DNA from: Austropuccinia psidii
Taxonomy: Eukaryota; Basidiomycota; Pucciniomycetes; Pucciniales; Sphaerophragmiaceae
Length of the DNA: 64,000 nt
Reading direction: 5' to 3'
NCBI GenBank assembly: GCA_023105745.1
Contig: JALGQZ010000013.1
Coordinates: 4,561,501 to 4,625,500, forward strand
Shown: positions 11,702-23,199 of the stretch, piece by piece
How positions within the stretch are numbered: position 1 is the first letter of the stretch
How the letters are laid out: the number at the start of each line of letters is the position of its first letter
Notes under the pieces: model-generated
Told to the model about the DNA's origin: nothing
Database searches by the model: none
The model's input: the letters and a program-made list of their open reading frames with translations, nothing else
Position numbers and translations under genes: made by a program

Positions 11702-13817
11702 TGTGGTATTCCATACCTGTCTGGGCCAGCTTCAAGCACATTGAGGGTGAAAATTTCAAAATATCAAAACTTAAATTGTCAATTTAGGATATATCAGCTC
11801 AAAAGAAACTTTCACAATCACATAAGTCAAATAGTAACATGGATAATATTGAATAAAGGAAGATTTTAGCATTCAGTATAGAAATAACCTCAAGATTTCC
11901 ATAATTCAATAATTGAAAAGTTGATTAAACTATATGGATATATACAGGATAGCTTACAAATAGCCTTCACAAAAACAAAAAAAGTTTAGTTTAATACAGA
12001 AAGAAACCCTAAAGCCACAAAAAAAACATTACATTACTAAGAATTACAGTCACCAAAATGGATTTTATGTAATAATATCAACTAAAAAAGTATGAATACA
12101 CATCCATTGTATAAAAAGATGGAACTGAATCAAACCTTAATTAACTTCATGCATAGAAAGTTCCATATAAGCTTGAAAGAATTCCATGAATGGCCAAACA
12201 TAATACAAACAAATGATACAATAATTGTACTAAATCAACTCATATCCAAAGTAACACCAAATAAACTTTAATAAGATTACATAATCAAAAGAATGAAAAA
12301 TGGTGCAATTGACCAAATAAATGGTGCAATAATCAAGTCAAATGACACCATCCAACATAATAATCACCATCAAAAACAACTCAGATTACATAATCACTCA
12401 GGAAATGATGCAATTTACCAAACATATGGTGCAATATCTCTACCAAATGACACCATCTCCAAGTTACTCACCAGCTAAATTCCCTCAAGGCTGTGCACAA
12501 TAATATTAAAGTTTAATTAATTAAAAATAAAGTTTTAAAATATGGTGCAATATACCAAACATATGGTGCAATATCTTGATCCAATGACACCATCTCAAAA
12601 TTACTCACCAGCAAATATAGCTCAAGGCTGTGCATAAACATCAACAAAGTTCAGAATGATGCAATAATCCAAACATATGGTGCAATATCTTTATCAAATG
12701 ACACCATTTCAAAAACACTCACCAGCTAAAATACCTCAAGGTAAAAAATTCTCTAAGTCCCCTGTTTTTGAGTGCCTCTATGAAGGGCCCAAAGAATATA
12801 AATAGAGGGCCTTTCTCCCTCATTTTCCCCCATGCTCATGGAAGTATTTCCCCAATAAATGGAAATCTAGTCCTCAATCTAAAGGATCCATCCATCCCTA
12901 TTCTAGTAGGATAACTAGCAAAATAAAATTATAAAGCTCAGTAGCAAAGCTCAGAAGCAAATATTAGTAGTCATAAATTATTGATAAAAGAAAGTATTTA
13001 CAGTATTAATGAAAGAGCTTAATATTGAATAAATAGTATTATCATAATAAATATTAGTAGTCAGAAATTATTGATAAAAGAAAATATTTACAGTATTAAT
13101 GAAAGAGTTTAATATTGCATAAATAGTATTATCATAATAAATATTAGTAGTAGTCACAGAGTACTACTCAAAGGAGTTATTATTATTAGAGTTAATATTA
13201 ATAGCTATCTTATCCTTGTCATTATTAAATCCTGAATCCATTAATGAATATATATTCTTATTAAATAAGTATTATTAGCTATATTGGTCATAAGATCCCT
13301 TAAAAAAACAAATCAATAAATATAAAAACCCACCCTTCTATAATAAAAGAAAAACATTATAGTATTGTATCCAGTATATTTTATATACTATATTGTTAAT
13401 TAACCTTATAATCAATAATTAACCTGAAAATATAAATAAACACATACAGTTTAAAATATCATATATCTATATTATTATACATTATCAGTACTAAATTAAT
13501 ATTTAAATATTACATTTAACCTATAAAATAGTGGTATTAAGCCATTTTATATATATATATAGTAATCATAAAAGTTATTTATCTAATAATTGAGTAGGTC
13601 TGATAGAGACTTCTGAAAGTCTTCTCTAGTTGTAAAGCCACAATTTTAAATATTGATTTGTGAGCTCTATAGGGAGATTATTTAGTAAATTCAGAGGGGC
13701 AGCTAATACACCTTAGCACCCTTGGTTACAGGATCATTCAGCAATTCAAAACTGTTTACCTGTGATTTCCCCCTCAAGGACTGCCTTATCCAATCCCACA
13801 CTAAAAGGAGTTCCACA
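11702..13817 (+). repeat. 3' LTR (2,116 bp)
   Basis: Same length as the left LTR, with about three differences seen by eye (near 11889, 11909 and 13613). Followed by the target duplicate ACGG. Confidence 0.93.
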
Positions 13818-14400
13818 ACGGCCGGTCATCTTGCCGCGGTCACTTGTGACCCAATGCACCGGGTGCATTTCTGCATGGGTCACTTGTGCATTGCACCCAC
13901 AATGCACATTCAACAAGGGCCTCACGACCACCCTCCTGGGTGATCGGGTGGCTATTTAAGGAAAGAAAGGGGATTTGACTCAGCTTGACAATTCAATAAA
14001 TTGCAATACTCAGCGGTGCATTTGATATTGTTATATCAATTGTTCAATTACTGTGCAATTAAAATGTTCAGCCACTGAGCATTTCAATTATGACCCAAAA
14101 GCAAACCTGAGCAATGGGTCGAGGCAAGCTCACGCTGTATTCACTTGTCTTACAGCCCCCCCCTTTGTTCAAAGACTATCACCAGGCCATACGGCCGGTG
14201 ATCTTGCCGTGGTCACTTGTGACCAAATGCACCGGGTGCATTTCTGCATGGGTCACTTGTGCATTGCACGTTGAATGCACATTCAACAAGGGCCTCACGA
14301 CCACCCTCTTGGGTGATCGGGTGGCTATTTAAGGAAACAAAGGGGATTTGACTCAGCTTGACAATTCAATAAATTGCAATACTCAGCCAGACACCCATTG
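13818..14400. repeat. ~373-bp tandem duplication in element A
   Basis: The acggccggtSatcttgcc segment at 13818 recurs at 14191, and the sequence left of the LTR element (about 745-896) recurs at 14035-14190. Read without the LTR element, this is a two-copy tandem duplication. Element B has one copy (about 41450-41760). Non-coding; it contains inverted ggtcacttgtgacc and caccgggtgc words. Confidence 0.8.
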
Positions 14401-14537
14401 TTCTTCTGCCTCACGCGAGCATTTCACTTCTCAGTTGCAGCATTCGCTGAGACTCAGCTTCAATTTTGCCCACATGCCTTGAAGCTGAGACTTTTGCGGG
14501 TGCTGCAACTGCTGAGATTGTCTCAGCTTCACCATGG

Positions 14538-14545
14538 TATAAAAG
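14538..14545 (+). promoter_or_regulatory. TATA box of gene 4 (element A copy)
   Basis: TATAAAAG inside ATGGTATAAAAGACCAT, about 420 bp before the ATG. It is conserved in B (41099-41106, other strand). A 5' leader intron is likely: donor GTATGT at 14897, branch-like TACTAAC at 14941 and acceptor AG at 14966-14967, directly before the ATG. Confidence 0.6.
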
Positions 14546-14967
14546 ACCATCTTCACACGACACGCACTTCACTTTCTCTCTCACCCGCTCCACTTCGTTC
14601 AACCTCACCCGCATTTGTCCTTCTTGTGCGTATTCCCCTTTGTCTTCCTGCCTTTCTATTTTTGTCTTTCGCACTCCACTAAACCCACTTCCCTTCCTTT
14701 TGCCTGTTTGTTTATTCTTCTGATCCGTTCAGAACCTCACTTCTATCCACCTCGTGCGTTACCTCTTTTTTAAACTTTTGTCGACATTACATACCGATAT
14801 TAATACTTATTTTTCTTCACGACTCTTTTCCAGACTTTTAAAAACTTCCGACTAGAGCGTTCTTATTTTGTTTCGGTTTTAAATTCATAATTCATCGTAT
14901 GTATTCATTTTTTCTCTTGATTGTTTAATTTGTATGTAGTTACTAACCTCAATTGTTTTTTTTTTAG

Positions 14968-16324
14968 ATGTCGTGCACTTTATGCACCAAGTGGGGTATC
15001 CCCTGCATTCGTTCCTCGACAACAAACGACGCTTGTGATGCTTGCCGACAAGCACACAAGAAATGTTCGTTCGTTGTCCGCCCCTTCCGACCACGAGGCC
15101 AGAGGAGTTCCCGCCCAAGACGCCCTCGCAAGGACTCCTTTGTGGTCGACGATGATGAAACCATTTCCGAGCGTGATTGGACGCTGGGCCCCCAAACAGG
15201 CCAACAGGAACGATTCCGGACAATCAGCCCTGTCCCCTCCAGTATCGATTTGTACACTCCCCCTCCTAGGCCACCATCCGATGGTCACTTCACTCCTCGA
15301 GCGGAGTGAAGTGATTATCCGGCCGATGAAGGATGGCGATGGCGAGAGGACATTCGAGCTTGGGCTGATTGTCACCATTTCTTGTCACCGATGGGATTCA
15401 AACGCCAAAGTAAGTTTTATTTCTCCTCCTTATCTCATTTCTCTTCACGCAATAATACTGACTTTTTTCCATTACTAATAGAACAAAACCCCCCGAATCC
15501 CCCCCGACATGACTCTCCTGTTCCTAGTTTGCCTCGCGAGCAAACCCCCCGGCAACCCACTCCAGGCCCGAGTGGCACCCGATGGTCTGAGGAATTATTC
15601 CGCGGTAAGCAGCCAAAGTTTAATTTCATTTTTACTTTCACTTTCGAGTCGAGTGAACTGACTCTTACTCCTTTTTTAGAACCCTCCCGAACCGAAGAGC
15701 CACCTATTCCTGGTCCAAGTCCATCGTCCCAACCACCTGAGGACAATACGACTTGTGAGCCAGAACCTGAGGTGGCTCCTACGCAATCCACGGAGGCACC
15801 TTATGGTAAGTCACCCCTTCTTTCTCTTTGATCCATATCCACTTTTCCTCATTTTTTCTTCGACCGTCTCCAGATCGTCCCGCCACTCCTCGCTCAATCA
15901 TCATCATCAATGATACGCCCGTCGGATCCCCCCATCCCCCTTCTTCTTCACCGACTCCACCATCTTCCCCTCCTCTCCTACCCCGGTTCCTTCCCAGGAT
16001 CTCCCTCCCATTGCCCCCGAGGACCCAACAAGCTCCTCCCCCCCGGTGCCAAGCTCCTCTCATTCCCACGATGACGCTCGCCAGGAATTCACTGACCTGC
16101 GACCGACCCTAATGATTCCTCGAGCCATTGTCCACGAATCGATCAACCGAATCTTGTTGGAGCATCGCCGCTTGCTCCACATGATTCCTTTTGTGGATGC
16201 AACTCATCAAAATGAGATGCACCGGGAATTCCGGGAGGAACTAAACTCCCTCCTTGGCGAGGCAATGGAGGCTTATCCAAAGGAGGACATCACCGGGATA
16301 GTGTCAAAATACTTAGAAAAATAA
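14968..16324 (+). pseudogene. Gene 4, Zn2Cys6-type cluster protein (element A copy)
   Basis: Exon 1 begins MSCTLCTKWGIPC and continues to CDACRQAHKKC. The cysteines fit CX2CX6CX9CX2CX6C, the spacing of fungal Zn2Cys6 DNA-binding clusters. Then come basic, acidic and Pro-rich regions. Introns with good borders lie at 15410-15481, 15605-15679 and 15806-15873. The last exon ends with a conserved helical segment (AIVHESINRILLEH to VSKYLEK). An in-frame TGA at 15306-15308 truncates it at 113 residues; the frame continues as SDYPADEGW behind it. A further frame change lies in the Pro-rich part near 15980-16060. A regulator role is inferred from the cluster. Members of this family are very numerous in rust annotations. 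Confidence 0.7.
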
Positions 16325-16740
16325 AAAATTTAAAAAAAAAATCATTATTTCCTCTATTTATTATTTGTAATACTTTCTTTCATATAAATTTTTTGTATTG
16401 AATGATTGTTATTTTCCATTTCTATTACATTCTTTTCTCACATTAAGTTATATTTTCTTCAATGGTTCAAATATCCTATTGCATGAGAAAACCTTTTATA
16501 AGTGCCCTACCAAAAGTTTGAGTGAGTATTTGTTTGTGTGACCCTCTTTTTCTCAAAATGCGCCAATAGTTGCCGTTATCCTCTCCTATATTTTCTTCTT
16601 CCATGGTTTAGAGCCATATCCATTCTTAGCTTTAAAAAACGGGAGCTTCCCACATGTGAGCAATCCACTCCAGATTTGTGAAACATGGCCTTTCCTATGG
16701 TCACATGCTATTAATCTTACTCATGTATTGAATTATTTAA
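16325..16740. other. Spacer between gene 4 and the minisatellite (element A)
   Basis: AT-rich and weakly matched by 38900-39300 of element B. No gene or motif seen. Confidence 0.5.
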
Positions 16741-17310
16741 ATCATCTGGAACCTTCACAAGCGTAAGGATTGGCGTGTGACTTGTTGGGAGGCTGCACAG
16801 GCATAAGGTTTGGCGTGTGAATTATTGGGAGCCTGCACAGGCGTAAGAATTTTTCAGCATTGTTGGCAACCTTCCCAAGCATCAGGATTGGCGTGTGAAT
16901 CGTCGCAAGCCTGTACAGGCGTAAGGAATTTTTAGCATTTTTGGGACCCTTCACAAGCATAAGGATTGCCGTGTGAAGTTTTGGGAGCCTGCACAGGTGT
17001 AAGAATTAGCGTGTGAATTCTTGGGATCCTGCACAGGCCAAGAAATTTTCAGCATTGTGGGGAACCTTCACAAGCGTAAGGATTGGCGTGTGAATCGCCG
17101 GAAGCCTGTACAGGAGTAAGGAATTTTTAGCATTTTTGGGAACCTTCACAAGCGTCAGGATTGGCGTGTAAATTCTCGGGAGCCTGCACAGGTGTAAGGA
17201 TTGGCGTGTGTAGCGTCGGCACCCCACATAGGCGTAAGGAACTTTTAGCATTTGCCGAACCTGCACAAGCATAAGGATTCGCGTGTGAAGCATCGGCATC
17301 CTGGACAATA
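16741..17310. repeat. Internal minisatellite of element A (~40-bp units)
   Basis: About twelve imperfect units of the form cacaagcgtaaggattggcgtgtgaa plus gggagcctg (read on +). It is the reverse-complement counterpart of 38285-38890 in B. ORFs across it (for example 17006-17413 minus) are translations of the repeat and are not called as genes. Confidence 0.9.
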
Positions 17311-17327
17311 GCAACAAACCAGGACAG

Positions 17328-17353
17328 ATGTACGATGGCATGCCACCGTACAT
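17328..17353. repeat. 26-bp module-boundary palindrome, copy in A after gene 3
   Basis: ATGTACGATGGCA followed by its near-perfect reverse complement (TGCCACCGTACAT), with one mismatched pair. It lies between the 3' end of gene 3 and the minisatellite, like its partner at 38233 in B. Confidence 0.8.
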
Positions 17354-17477
17354 AATCCACTTCACCCCTTTTTCATGTGAGACACCCCATCTCCCGCACT
17401 TGAATCCATCCAATCCTGGTGTATATTGTCCTCTGCCTTACCCCACCATTACTTACCCAACCCACATGCAAATCTCC

Positions 17478-18689
17478 TCATTCTTTGAATTGGCATGAGA
17501 TTGTATTACCATCCCTGATTTGATAGCCTGCTCTCTCGCCAATCTCATAATAGCCATGGTTTTTTTGCCGCATTGTTTTTGCTAACCTGCTTGAGCATTG
17601 TGCGGACATACCCACTAGTGTCGTGCTTTCGTTGTCCTGTGCTGGATCAGTATAATGAACAAATGTACTACTGGCCCACACTACCTGAATGAGCCCATGA
17701 CATGCGGATAGATCAATCCAAAAATGCTCATTTGGGAAAATCAATTTTCCCCCTGTACACCGCTTTGACACATCTCTTTGAATTTGGCCGGTCCGCTTAT
17801 CAGCTTGAAACCACCATCCCGAAGCATACAGCGATGCATCCTTATCAACATGAGGTGCGTTTTTGAATCCATTCATGGTGAAAGTGAGTGCGTAAGCAAA
17901 CTCGAATGCACCCTGATTTGCCGGAATATTGCCTTCATAGTTGACTTGATCAAAAGACGGAACCCCCAATGAATTGTAGAAATTTTGAATCTTCTCAAAT
18001 AAATTATCCCCAACATATTGTAAGGATTGACCTAGAATGCAACCCACCGAGCTAAGATTGGCACCTCGGTTCCCCCATTCATCTTTTGCGTTTTCAATTT
18101 TCCTGACACTTCCATAAAGACCAAATTGTTCATTCTTGGTGCTGCATTTGCGCCACCCAATCGCGAACATAAATCCCTCCAGTAATGCTCCATTGGTTGC
18201 AATCGGGTCGGTGAATCTCTTTTCGCGAAATAAGAATTGTGATAATTCATCCCATTGATTGACATCGACTTCACTCATTGTTGTGAATGGTCGGAATTTG
18301 ACAAGGGCAATGAGTAATCCGGTTGAAGAGAAAATTGCCACACAGTCAAAGTGAATGCGTTTTATCTGATTGACATCCACAACCCTCTGAATTTCACTTG
18401 GGGTTATATTTGCTGATACTGGCATTGATATTTGTGCTGTTGGGCGAGAGGAGGAAAACAACCTATTCATTTGGGTCGTTTTGCGCTCATTTGTCTTTTG
18501 GGATCTGCTACTATTCTCAAGTGGTTGAGGGATCACTATGTGTTGAAGCACACAAGATATCAGATACTGGCAAGGAGCTTTCTTTGGCACACATCCTTGA
18601 ACTTCCCTGTTGGAGCCCACATGACATTGGCACAATCTGAACCGACTAAAGCCAATGTTCTTCCGTGGGGCCCAATGAGGGTGCCACAT
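17478..18689 (-). CDS. Gene 3, TET/JBP-like 2OG-Fe(II) oxygenase (element A copy)
   Basis: 403 codons without a stop. The C-terminal two thirds match the family annotated in rust genomes as Tet-like 2OG-Fe(II) oxygenase. An HxD iron-binding pair sits in NAPHVDKDASLYASGWWF and the distal histidine in ASSTFVHYTDP, around a GGKLIFPNEHFWIDLS strand. TET/JBP enzymes oxidise methylated or thymine bases in DNA; the substrate here is unknown. The first ~110 residues differ in frame from the B copy, so the true start may be the ATG of MPVSANITPSEI (about residue 87), or an upstream exon exists. This copy has the longest unbroken conserved region and is the better candidate for activity. Confidence 0.72.
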   Translation of the reverse strand: MWHPHWAPRKNIGFSRFRLCQCHVGSNREVQGCVPKKAPCQYLISCVLQHIVIPQPLENSSRSQKTNERKTTQMNRLFSSSRPTAQISMPVSANITPSEIQRVVDVNQIKRIHFDCVAIFSSTGLLIALVKFRPFTTMSEVDVNQWDELSQFLFREKRFTDPIATNGALLEGFMFAIGWRKCSTKNEQFGLYGSVRKIENAKDEWGNRGANLSSVGCILGQSLQYVGDNLFEKIQNFYNSLGVPSFDQVNYEGNIPANQGAFEFAYALTFTMNGFKNAPHVDKDASLYASGWWFQADKRTGQIQRDVSKRCTGGKLIFPNEHFWIDLSACHGLIQVVWASSTFVHYTDPAQDNESTTLVGMSAQCSSRLAKTMRQKNHGYYEIGERAGYQIRDGNTISCQFKE

Positions 18690-18913
18690 AAATGTGGAAA
18701 CATATATACACTGAGATTAAGAGAGCAACACACACTTTCCTTCCTCAGCCCGACACTTTCTCGCGAGTTCCCTTTTACGCTCTTTTCCTTTTTTCGTGAA
18801 TGGCATGCTTTCAGCAGAAAATGAAATGAAACCGAATGATTACTGATTTATTAATATCACCTAAATTGAATTGCGGTTGATGAATCTTTTTTGATTGCGG
18901 CTAAAAAGAAAGA

Positions 18914-19198
18914 TCACACCTGACCTTGGCAAATTCGCGATCTCAAATACCTGAACCTGAAAATTGCAGTGGATAGTGCATTATTCAATTTTACACATTG
19001 ATGTTCCCATGCAATCAATTTCCAATCCAACCATTTGGAATATTGCAAACACACGCAAATGCAATATGCATCCTGCTGCGGATCCCTAGCTATCCTAGTC
19101 CTCTTGAAAGACACAGGAACATTTGGCCTATTATGGGCTGGCGGGAAGTGATAAACGCAACTTCCCGCAATGCCCCCGCGTGTGCTACTCGCGGGCAC
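18914..19198 (-). CDS. Gene 2, small hypothetical protein (element A copy)
   Basis: 94 residues, starting MPASSTRGGIAGS. Start, stop and length are the same in B (36336-36620), with only a few substitutions. No known domain; a Trp/Cys-rich middle (YCICVCLQYSKWLDWKL) is notable. It lies about 220 bp upstream of gene 3 on the same strand, so it could be an upstream exon of gene 3 or a separate small gene. Unchanged ORF length in two copies supports coding, but the copies are close relatives, so this is weak evidence. Confidence 0.45.
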   Translation of the reverse strand: MPASSTRGGIAGSCVYHFPPAHNRPNVPVSFKRTRIARDPQQDAYCICVCLQYSKWLDWKLIAWEHQCVKLNNALSTAIFRFRYLRSRICQGQV

Positions 19199-19240
19199 AA
19201 TGCCTGACTCAGCTTGCGTCTTGTCGGAGTCCTTGCAATG

Positions 19241-19266
19241 ATGTACGGAGGCATGCCGCCGTACAA
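19241..19266. repeat. 26-bp module-boundary palindrome, copy in A after gene 1
   Basis: ATGTACGGAGGCA followed by TGCCGCCGTACAA. Same position relative to gene 1 as 36268-36293 in B. Confidence 0.8.
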
Positions 19267-19383
19267 TTACTATTGGTACTCAGACTGTGGCATCCGGGAA
19301 GTAGTAGGATAGGAAGTCATGATTATTAAATTCACAAATAACTTTGCAAAATTCAATTACAATCTATCTAGTACAAAGCTAAT

Positions 19384-21558
19384 CTAAAACGGGTCAATCC
19401 TGGTTGTGAGTTTTGCTGACCTGGGTACCGTCAAGGTGACCTCATCACTTGAACCAAGACCGCGTTTCGCCACCCAGGCATCACCAAAGTCTAATACTAA
19501 GCATCGTGCAAATTCAAATCTAAGAGGTACAGTGGGGTTAAAAGACTCTGATGAGAAGAAGCTTTTATTCAGTAAATTACATATATACTTATTAGTACGT
19601 AGCCACACTGGCTCCACTAGATTTTTACCCTCTGAAAGTTTTGTGGAAATGTCAATTAGTGATAAAGCCCCTTTAACTGAGCTTGTTCTCCAGTCATCTG
19701 AGCATACCATCAAACCACGAACCCCCGCCGCACAGAATGCCGCTGATATACCATAGCAAATTCGATTTATTCCGAGATTCTTGTGACACGCCAAACGATC
19801 TTTGATGGCCTCATTTTTTTTTGAGTTCGTGAGTTTGCCTTTGATGCCATTAACTTCGACCTTTGTATGTGCACGTACCATGTTGTACGCAATCATCAAA
19901 TGGATAACTGTATCCATTAGATCCTCCAGGTTCTTGTGGGGCTTTGTGGATATCTCATTGTCAGCCCCGCCAACTTCAATGCTGAGTTGGGTTGCACGTT
20001 GCTTCGATTTACTCAAGCAGGAGGCAAGGTATTCAACTGCTCCCCGTTCGAGTCCAAGAGGATTGGTCGAATTTGATGTTGGTGCAACATATGGTTTGGG
20101 TGCAACCACATCGTATGAGACTAAACTAATGGATTCAAACATAACATTTGCCCAAAAATGTTTAACTGGATTGGCGGGGTAAAGAAGGCTCTGAACCATT
20201 TTGAAGAAGGAGTGTTCAGATTTTGGGAGATTCTCTGGAGGTTTAGCTGATTCCTTCATCAATTTGAGATTCCAAATGTTGTGATCAAAAAATGCTTCTG
20301 TTTTGGTTGGCTTAAAAAAATCTAACCCTGTATATTGCAATTTATATCACCAGTCAACAGCCAATAAACATGTATCATGCACAAAGATAAAACTCACCTT
20401 CCATCTCAAGGTCCTCCAGCCAGGCCAACATTTTAAGCTCTCGGTTACCTATCACCTTAATACCAACAGGCAGGAATGTATGAGCATCTTTTGTTGGTAA
20501 ATTGTACCATCGATTTTTGTAAATACTATTGATATTATCAAGCCCCCTTTTCCATGATTGTTGAGTAATATTGGAATTATAATTCAAAATGCCTGCAAAC
20601 TCTTCCATGCGGGATAAAAATATCCCTTGAAAATTAGCAGAGGATGACACTTCGGGCTCAGGGTCAGGAACTATATCAGTCATATCTCGTCCCATTGTAT
20701 CATGTTTAATTGTTTCCCTTTCTTGAAAGGCTTGAATATTCCGAGGAGAGGCGGGAGGGGTTGCATCATGCATTGTGTCATTGGGTATTGGGGGACTTTC
20801 AGTATGTGGAGCTTCATTGTGGATTGTTTCATTGAGTATTGGGGGGTTCAGTATGCAGAGGTTGATTATCAATATGGTCCCCTTCAACATTGATAATTTC
20901 ATGACCTTGATTGCGAGAATCGTTTGCGGCTTCAAAGGTACGGCGTTTTTTGTTTGTTTTTTTGGTCGCATGTATATTTGGTCTTTTTCCTAATCCTTTT
21001 CCTGGAAATCCAATGACGACTTGAGATCCTTCAGGTAGAGATTCTACCACCTCCACACCTGCCCATATAATGTAAGCAGCTATTGATATCAATTTTGTTT
21101 TGAATTAGTAATGGACTTACAGTTCAAATCCATTTTGAGCAGGTTCATGGCTTCAGCAATCTTTTGACGCACATAATCAGGAATTTTACTATCATTTTGG
21201 ATTTTTTCGAGCCTTGGGATTGTTTGAGCAATTTTGGAGACAAATTGTTCCTTGGATATAATTTCCACCTCCCCACTGAAAATTACATCATCTTGCCCAT
21301 CATCTTCTGTCGGTGCACAAGGTTCAACAGTCTTTTCCTTCTCATAACTTTTAAAATTTGGTTTCTGAGAGCTTGGAGGCTGACCTGAAATAAAGGCTAT
21401 GACACAATATCAGGTTTTGGGAGATTAGAAATATTCAAGATGGATGTATACTCACATTCTGGAAGAACTGGTGGATCTTGATTATCTTCATGTGACTGGC
21501 TCTCTACTTCAATGCCTAATTCACGACTACTGGCGATATCAGAGATTTCACTTCCACT
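19384..21558 (-). pseudogene. Gene 1, unknown element protein (element A copy, split by element B)
   Basis: Spliced gene: exon 1 begins at 50483 and runs to 50421, is interrupted by B, and resumes at 21558-21458. Introns lie at 21385-21457, 21059-21120 and 20328-20397. The last exon (19384-20327) is open and carries the conserved segment GVRGLMVCSDDWRTSSVKGAL. The reading frame switches by +1 inside exon 3 near 20835-20850, as in B, so a further uncalled intron is likely. No known domain is recognised; a Lys/Arg-rich stretch (KKTNKKRRTF) could be a nuclear signal. The family also occurs at 62-64 kb. Function unknown; disrupted here by the 28.9-kb insertion. Confidence 0.7.
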
Positions 21559-21606
21559 CACCAGGGCGAATCTCGCATCAATCGTTGGCGATTGACTTCA
21601 CATCGC
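21559..21606 (+). repeat. Left terminal inverted repeat of element B
   Basis: CACCAGGGCGAATCTCGC begins the repeat. It pairs with 50373-50420 over about 46 bp with five mismatches and contains an inner palindrome, TCAATCGTTGGCGATTGA. Confidence 0.9.
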
Positions 21607-21617
21607 ACCGCAGTCAG

Positions 21618-21740
21618 TATAAAATCTTGCTTCAGTCTCGTTAGTGTCACTTTATAGTCACTGGATTTAGTGGGTCACGTCACGTCAGCGTCAAGACAAC
21701 GTCAATCGTCACATGTGTCACATGAGAATGTCACTCAAAG
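21618..21740 (+). promoter_or_regulatory. Subterminal region: TATA-like box and ACGTCA motifs
   Basis: TATAAAAT at 21618-21625, then a cluster of CGTCA words at about 21676-21715 (cacgtcacgtcagcgtcaa). The same word, inverted, clusters at 50310-50395 near the other end. CACTA elements typically carry repeated subterminal sites bound by an accessory transposon protein; the analogy is inferred. Confidence 0.45.
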
Positions 21741-21899
21741 CCCAAACACGTTTCAACACTATTCGCAACGTTCGGGTAATTTCACCTAATAGCTTCCGCC
21801 TCCCCGACGCTTAGCATGCTTACGCGCCCGCACCACCCTCCATATGAGACTCTGACACTGCCTGCCCCCCCATCTCCGTCCTCACCACTCCTTACGCTT

Positions 21900-22665
21900 T
21901 CACACCCCCACCCTTACCATCCTTACGCTTGTGTAGTGCCCTCCCAACATGCTCCCAACACTGCTCACCATCCTTACGCTCATGAAGTGCCCTCCCGACA
22001 CTGCTTACGATCCTTACCCTCATGAAGTGCCCTCCCGACATGCTCCCGACACTGCTTACGATCATTACGCTCACAAAGTGCCCTCCCGACATACTCCCGA
22101 CACTGCTCACCATTGTTACGCTCATGAATTGCCCTCCCGACATGCTCCCGACACTGCTTACGATAATTACGCTCACGAAGTGCCCTCCCGACATACTCCC
22201 GACACTGCTCACCATCCTTACGCTCATGAAGTGCCCTCCCAACATGCTCCCAACACTGCTTACAATCATTACGCTCACGAAGTGCCCTCCCGACACTGCT
22301 CACCATCCTTACGCTCATGAATTGCCCTCCCGACACTGCTTACGATAATTACGCTCACGAAGTGCCCTCCCGACATACTCCCGACACTGCTCACCATCCT
22401 TACGCTCATGAAGTGCCCTCCCGACATGCTCCCAACACTGCTTACGATCCTTACGCTCACGGAGTGCCCTCCCGACACTGCTTACGATCCTTATGCTCGC
22501 GGAGTGCCCTCCCAACATGCTCCCAACACTGCTCACAATCCTTACGCTCGCCTAGTAAGTTACCACCCGACATGCCTCCAACACTGCTTACGATCCTTAC
22601 GCTCCCCTAGTAAGTACCCTCCCGACATGCCTCCGACACCGCTTACCATCCTCACGTTTCCGTAT
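21900..22665. repeat. Left subterminal minisatellite of element B
   Basis: About 19 units of CCTTACGCTCAYGAAGTGCC followed by CTCCCGACA, some with an extra TGCTCCCGACA insert. Reading frames through it encode repeated TLLTILTLMKCPPD-like peptides, which are repeat artefacts. It shares the words CTTACGC and CTCCCGACA with the internal minisatellite at 38285-38890. Confidence 0.9.
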
Positions 22666-22675
22666 TACATCCACA

Positions 22676-22701
22676 GTGTACGGTGGCTTGTTGGCGTACA
22701 C
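22676..22701. repeat. 26-bp module-boundary palindrome between left repeats and gene 1 (B)
   Basis: GTGTACGGTGGCT followed by TGTTGGCGTACAC. It is the most diverged member but keeps length and outer arms. Partner in A at 50984-51009. Confidence 0.7.
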
Positions 22702-23199
22702 AATGGACGCCATCGCCGAAATATGCTGAGTGGCCTTCTCTGCCAACAGGACCTCAGGGGAAATCGGTCAGTATATTCACAATGTTGTGGTTAGGGTTTA
22801 AATAATGAGACTCACAAATTAAAACCTAATAAGTGGACTATTTAAGACAAGAATTGTGTCTCCTGTTTCCCCGAGAAAACCATTTTATTTCATATCATTC
22901 AAATGGAACACTTTGCTTAGTCCTTACCTCATGAGTGTTGAATAGTTCAAAAGTTGACTTTAGTAGGTTTCTCACTAGTCAACTTTATTCAATGTCTCAC
23001 AGGGAAGTGATTTCATTTGCATGATATGAAATAATTTGCAAAACATTGCCTCCTTCAATTTCCCGACAAATCACATTTTGCAAATGCGATTATTTTACTT
23101 CCACCTATTTTCTTCAATTTGGATCTTTTTATTCAAAATTTTCAAACAAGTTATCAATCAACTTGTTACCATCTATTTGCTTACTAAACTACCTCTGCG
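22702..23199 (+). other. 5' region of gene 1 (element B)
   Basis: Conserved with 50484-50983 of element A (reverse complement). It holds AT-rich leader sequence and a cagtcaacttt-type inverted pair near 22950-22985. No TATA box stands out. The gene 1 ATG is at 23200. Confidence 0.45.

Larger units (their letters stand above)
897..13817 (+). mobile_element. Non-autonomous LTR retrotransposon with gag and protease, 12.9 kb
   Basis: Two 2,116-bp direct repeats (897-3012 and 11702-13817) start TGTGG and end CCACA. They differ by about three bases by eye, so the insertion is recent. The flanks carry a 4-bp duplication ACGG (893-896 and 13818-13821). The uninterrupted target sequence is seen in the tandem copy at 14191. 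A primer-binding site follows the left LTR and a purine tract precedes the right one. Inside are gag (3413-5136) and an aspartic protease (5161-6522), then about 5 kb of AT-rich repeats. No reverse transcriptase, RNase H or integrase is found, so it must depend on another element for copying. Confidence 0.92.
1..21558 (-). mobile_element. Outer giant CACTA-like transposon (element A), left part, inverted
   Basis: This segment is the inverted counterpart of element B (21559-50420). The same genes appear in reverse order and opposite strand: gene 4 at 14968, gene 3 at 17478-18689, gene 2 at 18914-19198, gene 1 at 19384-21558. It stops at 21558 because B is inserted there; it resumes at 50421 and ends at the terminus at 51840. 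The other end, including gene 5 and the transposase, lies beyond position 1. Position 1 matches B near 43080. A 12.9-kb LTR element interrupts it at 897-13817. Confidence 0.85.

Noticed and set aside
15779..16069. Gly/Glu-rich minus-strand ORF opposite gene 4
   Set aside because: Shadow of the Pro-rich exon on the other strand; the same holds for 39611-39835.
21816..22794. Overlapping long ORFs on both strands in the subterminal repeats
   Set aside because: Every frame is open because the minisatellite unit lacks stops; the peptides are periodic and shift between frames. No splice or start context supports a gene.
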